Assembly (NCBI RefSeq): GCF_012070395.1
Contig: NZ_JAAFYS010000003.1
Span: 186,001 to 250,000 of the forward strand
From: Pseudoroseicyclus tamaricis
GTDB taxonomy: Bacteria; Pseudomonadota; Alphaproteobacteria; Rhodobacterales; Rhodobacteraceae
Reading direction: 5' to 3'
Length of the DNA: 64,000 nt
A program made the position numbers and the translations under genes. The notes beneath the pieces were generated by a model. It saw only the letters and a program-made list of their open reading frames with translations. It did not search any database and had not been told where the DNA came from. This document shows positions 6,652 through 15,867 of this stretch, piece by piece. Numbering within the stretch: position 1 is the first letter of the stretch; every line of letters begins with the position of its first letter.

Positions 6652-8838
6652 TCACCGCTTCCCGCGCCGTTTCACCCCGCCGCGCTGGCCCGGCCGCCCG
6701 GCCGTGCTGCGGCCGGAGCTTTTCGCGCCGGCCTCGACGGCGGCGTCCACGGCCGTCTGCCGGGCGAGGGGGTCGTCGGAGATGACGAGGTCCACCGTCT
6801 CCAGCCGCTTGACCTCGTCGCGCAGGCGCGCCGCCTCCTCGAACTCGAGATTCTCGGCGGCCTTGCGCATGTCTGCCCGCAGCCCCTCCAGCACCGCTTC
6901 GAGGTTCGCGCCGGGCACCGGGCGGTCGACCTTGGCCGTCACCCGGTTCATGTCGACGTCGCCCTGGTAGAGGCCGGCGAGGATGTCGTCGACGTTGCGC
7001 TTCACCGTCGCCGGGGTGATGCCGTGCTCGATGTTGTAGGCGATCTGCTTCTCGCGCCGCCGCTCCGTCTCTCGCATCGCGCGCTCCATCGAGCCGGTGA
7101 TGCGGTCGGCATACATGATGACCCGGCCCTCGACGTTCCGCGCCGCTCGGCCGATCGTCTGGATCAGCGAGGTCTCGGAGCGCAGGAACCCCTCCTTGTC
7201 GGCATCGAGGATCGCCACCAGCCCGCATTCCGGGATGTCGAGCCCCTCGCGGAGCAGGTTGATGCCGATCAGCACGTCGAAGGCGCCGAGACGCAGGTCG
7301 CGCAGGATCTCGATCCGCTCGATCGTGTCGATGTCGCTGTGCATGTAGCGCACCTTGATGCCCTGCTCGTGCAGGTACTCCGTCAGATCCTCCGCCATGC
7401 GCTTGGTCAGCACGGTGCAGAGCGTCCGGTAGCCCTTGGCGGTGACCTTGCGGATCTCGTCGAGCAGGTCGTCGACCTGCGTCGCGACGGGGCGGATCTC
7501 CACCTGCGGGTCGAGGAGGCCGGTGGGGCGGATCACCTGCTCGGCGAAGACGCCGCCGGCCTGGTCCAGCTCCCACGCCGCCGGGGTGGCGGAGACGTAG
7601 ATGGACTGGGGGCGCATCGCGTCCCACTCCTCGAACTTGAGAGGGCGGTTGTCCATGCAGGAGGGGAGGCGGAAGCCGTGCTCGGCGAGGGTGAACTTGC
7701 GCCGGTAGTCGCCCTTGTACATGGCGCCGATCTGCGGGACCGAGACGTGACTCTCGTCGGCGAAGACGATGGCGTTGTCGGGGATGAACTCGAAGAGCGT
7801 CGGCGGCGGCTCACCCGGGGCGCGGCCCGTCAGGTAGCGCGAGTAGTTCTCGATGCCGTTGCAGGCGCCGGTCGCCTCCATCATCTCCAGATCGAACTGG
7901 GTGCGCTGCTCCAGCCGCTGCGCCTCCAGCAGCTTGCCCTCGCCGACGAGCTGGTCGAGCCGCACCGTCAGCTCCTTCTTGATGCCCTGGATGGCTTGGG
8001 CGAGCGTCGGGCGCGGGGTGACGTAGTGCGAGTTGGCGTAGATGCGCACCCGCTCGAAGCTGTCGGACTTCTCGCCCGTCAGCGTGTCGAACTCGGTGAT
8101 GCTCTCCAGCTCCTCCCCGAAGAAGGAGAGGCGCCAGGCGCGATCCTCGAGGTGGGCGGGCCAGACCTCGATGGTGTCGCCGCGCACGCGGAAGGAGCCG
8201 CGCTGGAAGCCGGCATCGTTGCGGCGGTACTGCTGGGCGACGAGATCGGCGATGACCTCGCGCTGCTCGTAGGAGCGGCCCTTGTGCAGGTCGACGGTCA
8301 TGGCGGAATAGGTCTCCACCGAGCCGATGCCGTAGATGCAGGAGACGGAGGCGACGATGATGACATCGTCGCGCTCGAGCAGGGCGCGGGTCGCCGAGTG
8401 GCGCATCCGGTCGATCTGCTCGTTGATCTGGCTTTCCTTCTCGATATACGTGTCCGACCGCGGCACGTAGGCCTCCGGCTGGTAGTAATCGTAGTAGGAG
8501 ACGAAGTACTCCACGGCATTGTCGGGGAAGAAACCCTTGAACTCGCCGTAGAGCTGCGCCGCCAGCGTCTTGTTGGGGGCGAGGATGATGGCCGGGCGCT
8601 GCGTCTCCTCGATGACCTTGGCCATGGTGAAGGTCTTGCCCGTCCCGGTGGCGCCGAGCAGCACCTGGTCCCGGTCGCCGCCACCGATGCCGCTGGCCAG
8701 CTCCTTGATCGCCGTCGGCTGGTCGCCCGCCGCCTTGAACTCCGTCTGCATGCGGAAGCGCTTGCCACCCTCCAGCTTCTCGCGCCGCTCGGGCGGGCGC
8801 TGGAGCATGGGCATCTGTTCAGGCGAATTGTTGTGCAT
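6652..8838 (-). CDS. uvrB: Excinuclease ABC subunit UvrB
   Basis: 728 residues. It holds damaged DNA for UvrC incision in nucleotide excision repair. Walker A is [12 protein letters not shown] (about residues 62-73); the beta-hairpin region has [12 protein letters not shown]. Helicase motifs include [14 protein letters not shown] and IGRAARN. The UvrC-binding UVR motif near the C-terminus reads [17 protein letters not shown]. The start at ATG 8838 gives [15 protein letters not shown]; a slightly later Met is possible. No partner gene is adjacent, as usual for uvrB. Complete and full length. Confidence 0.98.
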   Translation of the reverse strand: MHNNSPEQMPMLQRPPERREKLEGGKRFRMQTEFKAAGDQPTAIKELASGIGGGDRDQVLLGATGTGKTFTMAKVIEETQRPAIILAPNKTLAAQLYGEFKGFFPDNAVEYFVSYYDYYQPEAYVPRSDTYIEKESQINEQIDRMRHSATRALLERDDVIIVASVSCIYGIGSVETYSAMTVDLHKGRSYEQREVIADLVAQQYRRNDAGFQRGSFRVRGDTIEVWPAHLEDRAWRLSFFGEELESITEFDTLTGEKSDSFERVRIYANSHYVTPRPTLAQAIQGIKKELTVRLDQLVGEGKLLEAQRLEQRTQFDLEMMEATGACNGIENYSRYLTGRAPGEPPPTLFEFIPDNAIVFADESHVSVPQIGAMYKGDYRRKFTLAEHGFRLPSCMDNRPLKFEEWDAMRPQSIYVSATPAAWELDQAGGVFAEQVIRPTGLLDPQVEIRPVATQVDDLLDEIRKVTAKGYRTLCTVLTKRMAEDLTEYLHEQGIKVRYMHSDIDTIERIEILRDLRLGAFDVLIGINLLREGLDIPECGLVAILDADKEGFLRSETSLIQTIGRAARNVEGRVIMYADRITGSMERAMRETERRREKQIAYNIEHGITPATVKRNVDDILAGLYQGDVDMNRVTAKVDRPVPGANLEAVLEGLRADMRKAAENLEFEEAARLRDEVKRLETVDLVISDDPLARQTAVDAAVEAGAKSSGRSTAGRPGQRGGVKRRGKR

Positions 8839-9389
8839 CGGGTCTCCCCTCGGGCGCGTGCGGCTGCGAGTCTCGGTCTCATCTTGGGCTGTGGCAAGGC
8901 AGGCTGCTGACAGATGGTGTCAGCATGCGGCGGATCAAGGGTCTTTTGCCGGGGAGGGGTCGCGCAAGCGGCGACCGCAAAGCGCAGCCATGCCTAAGCT
9001 AGCGCCCCGATCAAGTGAAATAAAAGGACGAGGATCATACCCGGATTGACCGGCTTGGGCCGCTGCGCCCCGCGCTACGTCATCGGAAGGATCAAGTACG
9101 CGAGCTTGGCAGGACCGGCGCCGCGCGAGGAGGATTTGCGGCGCCGGGCGACAGCCGCAGCCGGCGGCCACCGGGAGGAGGACGGTGGCCCGCAGGGCAA
9201 CGCCTGAGCTTGGCCGAGAACGCGGGACCGGGGGGCCAGCCCCCCGGGAACCCCCCGCGGTATTTCTGGCCCGATGAAATGGATCCGGCAGGGTGAGAGG
9301 GGGGCGAAGGGCGGAGCGATTTTCCGTGCCTTGAGCCCGGTTCGGCCGCTTGACACCGGCCGCCAATCGCCTCTATGTGGCGCCGGTTC
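8839..9389. other. Gene-free gap between uvrB and tRNA-Ala, with a dispersed repeat
   Basis: About 550 bases without a credible gene. The only clear structure is the dispersed repeat at 9227-9280. The part nearest the uvrB start should hold its promoter; I could not find an SOS box with confidence. Confidence 0.5.
9227..9280. repeat. Dispersed intergenic repeat, type A (copy 1)
   Basis: A G-run/C-run hairpin (GGGGGGCC then GGCCCCCC-like) is followed by CCCCCCGCGG, TATTTCTGGCC and GATGAAA. Nearly the same tail occurs at 26717-26745, and a decayed version at about 52034-52065. All three lie in intergenic gaps. Confidence 0.75.
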
Positions 9390-9465
<76 letters not shown>

Positions 9466-9522
9466 CCCCCCAAGATGATCGATTCTAGCCGGTGAGGCTT
9501 CGGGCCACCGCGACAGCCGCTC

Positions 9523-10245
9523 TCACAAGATGTCGTAGAGAAAGTCCTGCCGGAAATCGCCGGTGCGGTAGAGCTTGTCGCGGTTCATGATCTGCACATG
9601 CCCGCCGGCGAGCGTGCAGATCTCGGCCTCGCGCAGCTCCCGCAGGATGCGGTTCACGTGCACGGGCGACATGCCGCAGGCGTCGGAGAGATCCGGCTGG
9701 GTCAACGGCAGGGCGTAGCCGCCTTCCTCGCCGACCCCCGCGATACGCATCCGGCAATCCATCTCCGCCAGAAAGTTGGCAATGCCCGCCAGCGCGCGCA
9801 GCCGGCCGAGGCGGAAGGTCCAGTGCCGGTGGATGGCGCCGTCGATCAGCGTGAGCCGCCAGAGCGCTTCCATCAGCTCGTAGTCGTCCCGCAGCGCAGC
9901 GCGGAGCGTCTCGTGCGGGAAGACCGCCAGGCGCGCCGTCGTCAGCGCCTCCACCTCGTGGTCGAGCGAGCCGAGCGGGAAGGAATGCAGATCGACGAAA
10001 TCCAGCGGCACCTGGATCGCCACCATCTGCTGCCGCCCCTGCTTGTCACGCACGTAGCGGCCCATGAGCCCATCCAGCAGCAGCACGCTCTCGTCCAGCC
10101 GCTCCTGCGCGGTGGAGAAGAGGCGCCGGCCCTCGACCACCCGTGTCTCGCTGCACAGGGGCGCCAGCCGGGCGCGCAGCTCGGGCGACAGACGCCCGAC
10201 CATTCCGCGCGCGAGATCCTCGGGACGCAGGGCGTCATTTGTCAT
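9523..10245 (-). CDS. Crp/Fnr-family transcriptional regulator
   Basis: 240 residues from ATG 10245; the frame is open further up, but this start has an SD-like GGGAC and gives the normal family length. An N-terminal cyclic-nucleotide-binding-type barrel (residues about 20-140) is followed by a long helix and a C-terminal winged helix ([20 protein letters not shown], about 180-205). No CxxC-type iron-sulfur cysteine cluster is seen in the N-terminus, so it is not a classical oxygen-sensing Fnr. It is divergent from the manganese catalase gene with 116 bases between, which makes that gene its most likely target. Confidence 0.88.
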   Translation of the reverse strand: MTNDALRPEDLARGMVGRLSPELRARLAPLCSETRVVEGRRLFSTAQERLDESVLLLDGLMGRYVRDKQGRQQMVAIQVPLDFVDLHSFPLGSLDHEVEALTTARLAVFPHETLRAALRDDYELMEALWRLTLIDGAIHRHWTFRLGRLRALAGIANFLAEMDCRMRIAGVGEEGGYALPLTQPDLSDACGMSPVHVNRILRELREAEICTLAGGHVQIMNRDKLYRTGDFRQDFLYDIL

Positions 10246-10361
10246 TCTTTCTGTCCCTATTGGCCACGGCCAGTGGCGCCTAACAAATGTTGCTGCGCTT
10301 GGAGGAAACACTGCAGCCGCTTCCCGGTTTCAACAGCACATACACAAACAACGGGGACGCC

Positions 10362-11186
10362 ATGTTCTATCATTCCGGAAAACTGCAGTACGAGGTCAAG
10401 GTCGATACACCGAATCCGATGTTCGCCAAGTACTTGCAGCAGGCGATCGGCGGGGTTGAGGGTGAGATCCGCGTTGCCATGCAATATTTCTTCCAGGCGA
10501 TGGGCGCGCGCGGTGACAGCAAATACCGCGATCTTCTCATGATGACGGCGACGGAAGAACTCTCCCATATCGAGTTTCTCGGACATGCCGTGGCGCTCAA
10601 TCTTCAGGATGCGCCCACGTCAATGCAGGACGAGGCAGCGGCCGACCCTGTCGTTGCCGCGATCATGGGCGGCATGAACCCCCGCCACGTGCTCTCCTCC
10701 GGCCTCTCCGCCATGCCGGTGAACGCCAATGGCGTGCCCTTCGACATGAGCCACGTCTACGCCACCGGCAACCTCGCCGCCGACATGATGGCGAATGCCA
10801 TGGCCGAGGGCGGCGGTCGCGTGCTGGCCAGCCGGCTCTACAACCTCACCGACGATGCCGGGATGAAGGACATGCTCTCCTTCCTCATCGCCCGCGACAC
10901 GATGCACCAGCAGCAGTGGCTTGCGGTGATCGAGGAGCTGGGCGGCATGGAAGCTACCCTGCCCGTCCCCAACTCCACGCCCGAGAGCCACGAGGCGACG
11001 GAGCATTCCTACTACTTCCTCAACACCTCCCTCGACGAGCCGACGCCGGAAGGTCGCTGGACCGCCGGCCCCTCGCTCGACGGGCGCGGCACCTTCACCA
11101 AGAAGGACAAGGTCGAGCCGCTGGGCCAGAAGCCGGACCTCGGCAAGGCCCGGCCCGATTCCGCCGCGCAGAAGGAGCAGATGTAA
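10362..11186 (+). CDS. Manganese catalase (non-haem)
   Basis: 274 residues. Starts MFYHSGKLQYEVKVD, the family N-terminus; the ATG at 10362 has GGGGA before it, and an upstream in-frame ATG at 10287 is ignored for that reason. The dimanganese ligands are in the four-helix bundle: Glu in GGVEGEIRVAMQYFFQ, EELSHIE, and later AEGGGRV with DTMHQQQW. The GMNPRHVLSSGLSAMPVNANG loop is also typical. It disproportionates hydrogen peroxide in the cytoplasm without haem, giving resistance to peroxide and stress. It is monocistronic, with a hairpin terminator downstream. Confidence 0.96.
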   Translation: MFYHSGKLQYEVKVDTPNPMFAKYLQQAIGGVEGEIRVAMQYFFQAMGARGDSKYRDLLMMTATEELSHIEFLGHAVALNLQDAPTSMQDEAAADPVVAAIMGGMNPRHVLSSGLSAMPVNANGVPFDMSHVYATGNLAADMMANAMAEGGGRVLASRLYNLTDDAGMKDMLSFLIARDTMHQQQWLAVIEELGGMEATLPVPNSTPESHEATEHSYYFLNTSLDEPTPEGRWTAGPSLDGRGTFTKKDKVEPLGQKPDLGKARPDSAAQKEQM

Positions 11187-11282
11187 CCGGCAGCTCCCGG
11201 CGGCGCCGTTCGCGCGGCGCTGCTAAATGCTGGATTTCGGGGCTTATTGTCCCGGCCACACGCAAGCGTGACATTCCTGCCT

Positions 11283-11310
11283 CCCCCCGCCGGTTGAGCC
11301 CGGCGGGGGG
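11283..11310 (+). terminator. Strong hairpin downstream of the Mn-catalase gene
   Basis: An 11-bp perfect stem CCCCCCGCCGG/CCGGCGGGGGG with loop TTGAGC. The following bases (CTATTCCCG) have few T, so termination may be imperfect. It lies about 100 bases past the catalase stop and 180 before the next start. Confidence 0.65.
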
Positions 11311-11491
11311 CTATTCCCGTTGGCCGGAGTGGTTAACCATACGTGACGTTCAGATGCATCGCCCCCGGCGGATGCCGCGCGGAGCTTGAACGCTCTTCAC
11401 GTGCCGTTTACTCTTTTAAGAACGGCCGTCCGCTGCAGCACGTTACGGCGAGACCTGTCTCAATTTGCGAGTGCCCGACCGGCGAGTGAGT

Positions 11492-12988
11492 ATGCCCAGA
11501 ACCGCACGATCCACATTCAACTCGGCGCGAGAGCCCGCCCCGCTCGAGCCTGACGTCTTCGACCTCGCGCCCATCGCCATGTGGTTGGAGGATTACTCCG
11601 CGGTCATCGCCCAGTTCGACGCGTGGCGGGAGGAGGGGATCACCGACATTCGTGCTTTCCTCGGCGAGGATCCGCGCCGCGCCAAGGCCTGCGCCGAGAA
11701 GATCCGGGTTCTGCAGGTCAATGCCGCCACGCTCAAGCTCTTCGGCGCGCGCGATCAGGACGAGCTGGTCGCCAATATGCCGGTCATCTTCCACGACGAG
11801 ATGATGCGCACCCACATCGAGGAGCTCAGCCAGCTATGGAGCGGCGGCACCCGCTTCTCCTCCGTCACCACCAACTACACGCTCGATGGGCGCCGGCTCG
11901 ACATCAAGCTGCGCGGCAACGCCCTGCCCGGCCACGAGGCGACGATGGACCGCGTGCTGGTGACGACGGAGGACATCACCGACACCGCCGATGCCCGCCG
12001 CCAGGCCGTGCAGAAGGAGCTGGAGGCACAGGGGATCTTCGAGCATTCCCCCGTCTCGCTCTGGATCGAGGATTTCTCCCGCATCCGCCACCTGCTGGAA
12101 GGGCTGCGCCAGCGCGGCATCTCCGACCTGCGCGTTTTCCTCGACGTGCACCCTGAGTTCATCCGCCAGTGCATGGCCGAGATCCGGGTGCTCGACATCA
12201 ACCAGGCGACGCTGACGATGTTCGGCGCGCCCGACAAGTCGACGCTGCTGCACAGCCAGCACCTGATCTTCCGCGGCGATTTCGAGAACCATTTCCGCGA
12301 GCAGCTCATCGAGCTGTGGCAGGGCAACCTCTTCCACAGCCGCGAGGTGGTGAACTACGCGCTCGACGGCTCGGAGCGCTTCGTCATCATGCAGTTCTCC
12401 GTTCTGCCCGGCCACCAAGGCAGCTGGAGCCGCGTGCAGGTGGCGCTGACAGACATCACCGCCCGCAAGAAGGCCGAGGCCTACCTCGAGTACCTCGGCA
12501 AGCACGACGTCCTCACCGGCCTGCGCAACCGCGCCTACCATATCGAGGCGGTGAACCGGCTCGAGCGGATGAGCGTGCGCCCGGTCTCGGTGCTGATCGT
12601 CGACCTCAACGGGCTGAAGACCATCAACGACACGATGGGCCACGACACCGGCGACGGCCTGCTGCGGCGCTTGGGCGAGGTTCTCAGCGAAGCGGCGGGG
12701 GAAGAGGGCAGCGCGGCGCGCATCGGCGGCGACGAGTTCGCCGTCCTGCTGCCGAACGTGGGCCGCAGCGCCTCCATGACGACGATGGAGACGATCGACC
12801 GGCTGGTGAAGCTCAACAACCAGTATTACTCGCACATGCCGCAGCTGCAGCTGGCCATCGGCCACGCGACGATCCGCGACGGCGAGACGCTGGAGGCGAC
12901 CATCCGCCGGGCGGACGAGCGGATGTACACGCAAAAGCGCGAGTATTATGCCGCCGAGATCAAGGGCGAGAAAAAGAGCGTCGCCTGA
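11492..12988 (+). CDS. Diguanylate cyclase with two tandem PAS-like sensor modules
   Basis: 498 residues. Two homologous N-terminal modules follow one another: the first opens PIAMWLEDYSAVI (about residue 26) and ends in LVTTEDITD, the second opens PVSLWIEDFSRI and ends in VALTDITARKKAEA. A GGDEF domain comes last, with DVLTGLRNRAY, DLNGLKTINDTMGHDTGD and the intact signature RIGGDEFA, so it should make cyclic-di-GMP. The product-inhibition I-site (RxxD before GGDEF) is absent. No EAL domain and no membrane segment: a soluble cytosolic sensor enzyme. ATG 11492 is preferred to an upstream TTG. Confidence 0.93.
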   Translation: MPRTARSTFNSAREPAPLEPDVFDLAPIAMWLEDYSAVIAQFDAWREEGITDIRAFLGEDPRRAKACAEKIRVLQVNAATLKLFGARDQDELVANMPVIFHDEMMRTHIEELSQLWSGGTRFSSVTTNYTLDGRRLDIKLRGNALPGHEATMDRVLVTTEDITDTADARRQAVQKELEAQGIFEHSPVSLWIEDFSRIRHLLEGLRQRGISDLRVFLDVHPEFIRQCMAEIRVLDINQATLTMFGAPDKSTLLHSQHLIFRGDFENHFREQLIELWQGNLFHSREVVNYALDGSERFVIMQFSVLPGHQGSWSRVQVALTDITARKKAEAYLEYLGKHDVLTGLRNRAYHIEAVNRLERMSVRPVSVLIVDLNGLKTINDTMGHDTGDGLLRRLGEVLSEAAGEEGSAARIGGDEFAVLLPNVGRSASMTTMETIDRLVKLNNQYYSHMPQLQLAIGHATIRDGETLEATIRRADERMYTQKREYYAAEIKGEKKSVA

Positions 12989-13064
12989 CGGAGCCCGACC
13001 GGGCCCTGTGGCGTGACGCGGCCGGCTGCGGCGGGACCGCGCGCGCCGTAAGCTTCTCATTTTA

Positions 13065-13119
13065 CCGGACATAGAAACGGGGACGGTGAGTGCGTGTGTG
13101 CGCCGCTCTCACCGTCCCC
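13065..13119 (-). terminator. Hairpin terminator followed by the TTTCTATGTCCGG motif
   Basis: A perfect 12-bp stem GGGGACGGTGAG (13079-13090) / CTCACCGTCCCC (13108-13119). On the minus strand it is followed by GTTTCTATGTCCGG. It lies between the convergent diguanylate cyclase and tannase-like genes and can terminate the latter. The same 13-nt motif follows the groEL terminator at 58178-58190. Confidence 0.7.
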
Positions 13120-13226
13120 GCGTCCCGGACCACCCCATGCAATCCGGGTCGACGCAATTCCTGACTGATTCCATCGGGCATTGCAATCCCCTTGTCCGCC
13201 GCCGGGTGACCGGCGCCGGACGGAGG

Positions 13227-14699
13227 CTACTCGCCCGGCATCTGGCACGAGAAATTGGCCGCGTCGCTGTTATCCCCCTCGCCCGAATAGGTGGCGACCT
13301 GCGGGAAGGGGCAGAGGATGCGCGTGCGGTCGGCCACGCCCTCCGTCAGGTGTGCGGCGGGGATGACCTCGGGCGCCGCGCCTTCCGTCACCCAGCCGTC
13401 GATGGCCGAGAGCATGTCGAAGCTGGTCGGCCCCGGCCCGCCACCGCAATGGCCCATGCCGGGCACCATGAAGAGCCGCGCCGCCTCCTCCGCGCCGCTG
13501 CTCTCGGCCCGGATATCCTCGTAGAACGCGATGGAGTTGTAGGGCGAGATGCCCGGATCGGCCCAGCCGTGATACATGATCAGCTTGCCGCCGGCGCTGA
13601 AGAACTCGGAGAGGTCGGCGCTCTCCGCCCCGATCGTGTCGGCGATGGACGTGGCATTCGCGATCTCCGCCTCCGGGTCGAATCCCTCCCAGCTCCAGCT
13701 CTCGTCGCCATGGACGAAGATGCGAAAGAAATCCGAGGCCACGATCAGCGGCGCCTCGCCTCTGAGCGCGAACCATGTACCCTCCGAGCCCGGCGCGTAG
13801 CCGTGAAAGAGCGGCGCGCCGCTGGCGTCCAGCGGCCCGGTATAGAGCGCCTCGGCCGTCTCCAGCTTCTCGCCGCTGAGGCCGGCGGCCGCGAGGTCCG
13901 GCTCGCAGGCCAGCGGGTTCTCGATGACGCCGTCGGCGACGCCGTCGTTCATGTCGCAGGCGTCGAGGGTGGACTGGGCGATGGCGGCGTAGTCCTCATC
14001 GGTCAGCACCGACTGCCCGCCATCCATCCCCACCAGCCCGGTGAAGACCTGTTGCGCATGGAGCCGCGCGCCGTTCACCGCCGCCGCCCCGGCGACGATG
14101 CCGTCGAAATCCTCCGGGTAGCGCGCCGCGGCGGTCAGCGCCTGGCGCCCGCCGGTGGAGCAGCCGGTGAAGTAGCTCTCCTCCAGCTCCCCCTCGTAGT
14201 AGCTGCCGATCACCTCCTTCGAGGCGGCGGCGGTCTCGTGCACCGCGCGGTAGGCGAAATCGAAGAAGGCCGGCTCCTCGAGCGCGAAGCTCGCATCCGC
14301 CCCGCCCTCGTGGCCGGTGTCTGTGGAGGCGACGGCGTAGCCCGCCGCCAGCGGCCCGGCCATCGCCCCGTGGGAGATGGAGCCGGCGAAGCCGCCATTG
14401 CCCACCACGACGAACCGGCCGTTCCACGCCTCCGGCTCCGGCAGCCAGAGCTCCATGCCGATGTCGGAGCCCTCCTCGCTGGAAAGCCGCGCCTCGATCC
14501 GGCAGAGCGCCGGCGCGTCGGCGAGCGTCTGCACGCCGTCCCGCCCGGGGATCTGCAGCGCCCCCGCCTCCACCGCCGCGGCGGCGCTGACGGTGCCCGC
14601 GCCGAGCCCCATGTCCTGCAAACCGGCGCAGTCCTGCGCCATGGCCGGCGCGGCGGATGCGAGGCCGATGGCCGCGCCCGCGATCAGATGATGTCTCAT
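13227..14699 (-). CDS. Tannase/feruloyl esterase family hydrolase, secreted
   Basis: 490 residues, signal peptide ending AMA before QDCAGL (residues 1-21). Family PF07519. The nucleophile Ser is in GCSTGGRQAL, the acid in WADPGISPY, and the His in VPGMGHCGGGPGP. The conserved FVVVGNGGFAGSI and CDMNDGVADGVIENP calcium-loop region are also present. Members hydrolyse ester bonds of gallate- or hydroxycinnamate-type plant compounds, or related esters such as MHET. The exact substrate is not decided. Cysteines near the acid and His residues suggest the usual disulfides. Exported to the periplasm or outside. Confidence 0.88.
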   Translation of the reverse strand: MRHHLIAGAAIGLASAAPAMAQDCAGLQDMGLGAGTVSAAAAVEAGALQIPGRDGVQTLADAPALCRIEARLSSEEGSDIGMELWLPEPEAWNGRFVVVGNGGFAGSISHGAMAGPLAAGYAVASTDTGHEGGADASFALEEPAFFDFAYRAVHETAAASKEVIGSYYEGELEESYFTGCSTGGRQALTAAARYPEDFDGIVAGAAAVNGARLHAQQVFTGLVGMDGGQSVLTDEDYAAIAQSTLDACDMNDGVADGVIENPLACEPDLAAAGLSGEKLETAEALYTGPLDASGAPLFHGYAPGSEGTWFALRGEAPLIVASDFFRIFVHGDESWSWEGFDPEAEIANATSIADTIGAESADLSEFFSAGGKLIMYHGWADPGISPYNSIAFYEDIRAESSGAEEAARLFMVPGMGHCGGGPGPTSFDMLSAIDGWVTEGAAPEVIPAAHLTEGVADRTRILCPFPQVATYSGEGDNSDAANFSCQMPGE

Positions 14700-14943
14700 G
14701 TTTTCCTCCTCTTGGCGCCTCTGCCGCTCCCTCCCGAGCGGCGAGGCAGGGCCAGCCTAGCCCTTGGCGGCACGCCTGTCGCGGAGAATCGAAAGGCCTT
14801 TCGGCCAGCGAAAACCGGCCCCCGTCGCGCGAGGCAGGCCGTGCCGATCGGGGTGGGTGGGCGGGAGCGCGGCAGGGCCTGCCGCCCTCGAAAACCTGTG
14901 GATAAACCTGTGAACGCGGCGGCGTGAGGCGGCTCCCCCTGCC

Positions 14944-15762
14944 CTATCCGGCCAGTTTTACATGGACCTCGTCGAGGTCAATCTCGCCTGTGGGTAACTT
15001 GTTGGCAGGATTCTCGAAGTCATAGCGGAAGAGCTGGAAGTCGCGCTTGTAGATCTCGTAGACGAGATGCATCGACAGGTCGTCGAAGTAGGCCTCCACC
15101 GGGTGCGCCCGCTTCGGCCCGTGCCCCTCGCTCTCGTTGAAGCGGGGGATATCGTCCAGCGACACCGGCACCGGCGTCTCCACACGGTCGAGCACCCCTT
15201 GCATCCCTTCGTTGAAGCGCTCCGTCCAGAAGATCGCGTCATACCGCCCGCCATTGGCGATGAAGGTCGAGATATGCCCCGACATGGCGGACCAGTGGAT
15301 GTCCGCCGCCATCGGCTTCTTCCAGCGAATGGTGTCCCGGGCGAAGAGCAGGAAACGCCGGAAGCTCTTGATCTGGTCGAACTCGAACCCGTCCTCGGGG
15401 CTGCCCACCTCGATCCCGTATTTCTGCACCAGCAGCGGCACGAGGTTGCCCCGGTAGCGCCGGCCGTTGCGCTGGATGCCGCAGATCTTGTCGAAGAAGC
15501 TGGAGAGGATGCGCGTGTACGGATTGCGCACGCAGGTGAAGGCGAAGCTTCTGTGCGCCTCGACATTCGCGGTGATCGGCCCCTGGCTCGCCTCGATCCC
15601 CCACTTGTGCAGCCCCTCCTGCGCGTCATGGATGTCACCGTCGAAGAAACGCCCGTGGTCGGAGTAGTACATGATCTGCCCGATGGTCGAGCAGGCGCAT
15701 TTGGGCACCACGCGGTAGACCATGCTCTCGCTCTCGGTCATCCAGGTTCCCGGAAAGCCCAT
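14944..15762 (-). CDS. Sulfotransferase family 2 protein
   Basis: 272 residues from ATG 15762. In-frame starts at 15828 and 15858 would add a short tail that carries no conserved feature. The PAPS-binding elements are clear: the 5'-phosphosulfate loop VPKCACSTIGQI and the 3'-phosphate loop FTCVRNPYTRILSSF, as in PF03567 carbohydrate sulfotransferases. It would transfer sulfate from PAPS to a sugar hydroxyl, probably on a surface glycan. It is divergent from a glycosyltransferase gene with about 100 bases between, so the two probably act on the same polymer. Confidence 0.85.
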   Translation of the reverse strand: MGFPGTWMTESESMVYRVVPKCACSTIGQIMYYSDHGRFFDGDIHDAQEGLHKWGIEASQGPITANVEAHRSFAFTCVRNPYTRILSSFFDKICGIQRNGRRYRGNLVPLLVQKYGIEVGSPEDGFEFDQIKSFRRFLLFARDTIRWKKPMAADIHWSAMSGHISTFIANGGRYDAIFWTERFNEGMQGVLDRVETPVPVSLDDIPRFNESEGHGPKRAHPVEAYFDDLSMHLVYEIYKRDFQLFRYDFENPANKLPTGEIDLDEVHVKLAG

Positions 15763-15867
15763 CTGATGTTCCCTTCGCGCGGCGTCGCCCGGCAAATGAC
15801 CATGAAGGGGGCTGTCTTTACAACGCATCTTCACGCTATCCCCCAAGGGGCGTGACACGGGGACCTC

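Noticed and set aside
7024-8910. 628-codon plus-strand frame opposite uvrB
   Set aside because: uvrB is certain on the minus strand. The opposite frame is low complexity.
8839-9389. Minus-strand frames between uvrB and tRNA-Ala
   Set aside because: Their translations mix tRNA antisense and repeat sequence with no domain or ribosome site.
11834-13072. 412-codon minus-strand frame opposite the diguanylate cyclase
   Set aside because: The plus-strand frame has the GGDEF signature and duplicated modules. The opposite frame has none.
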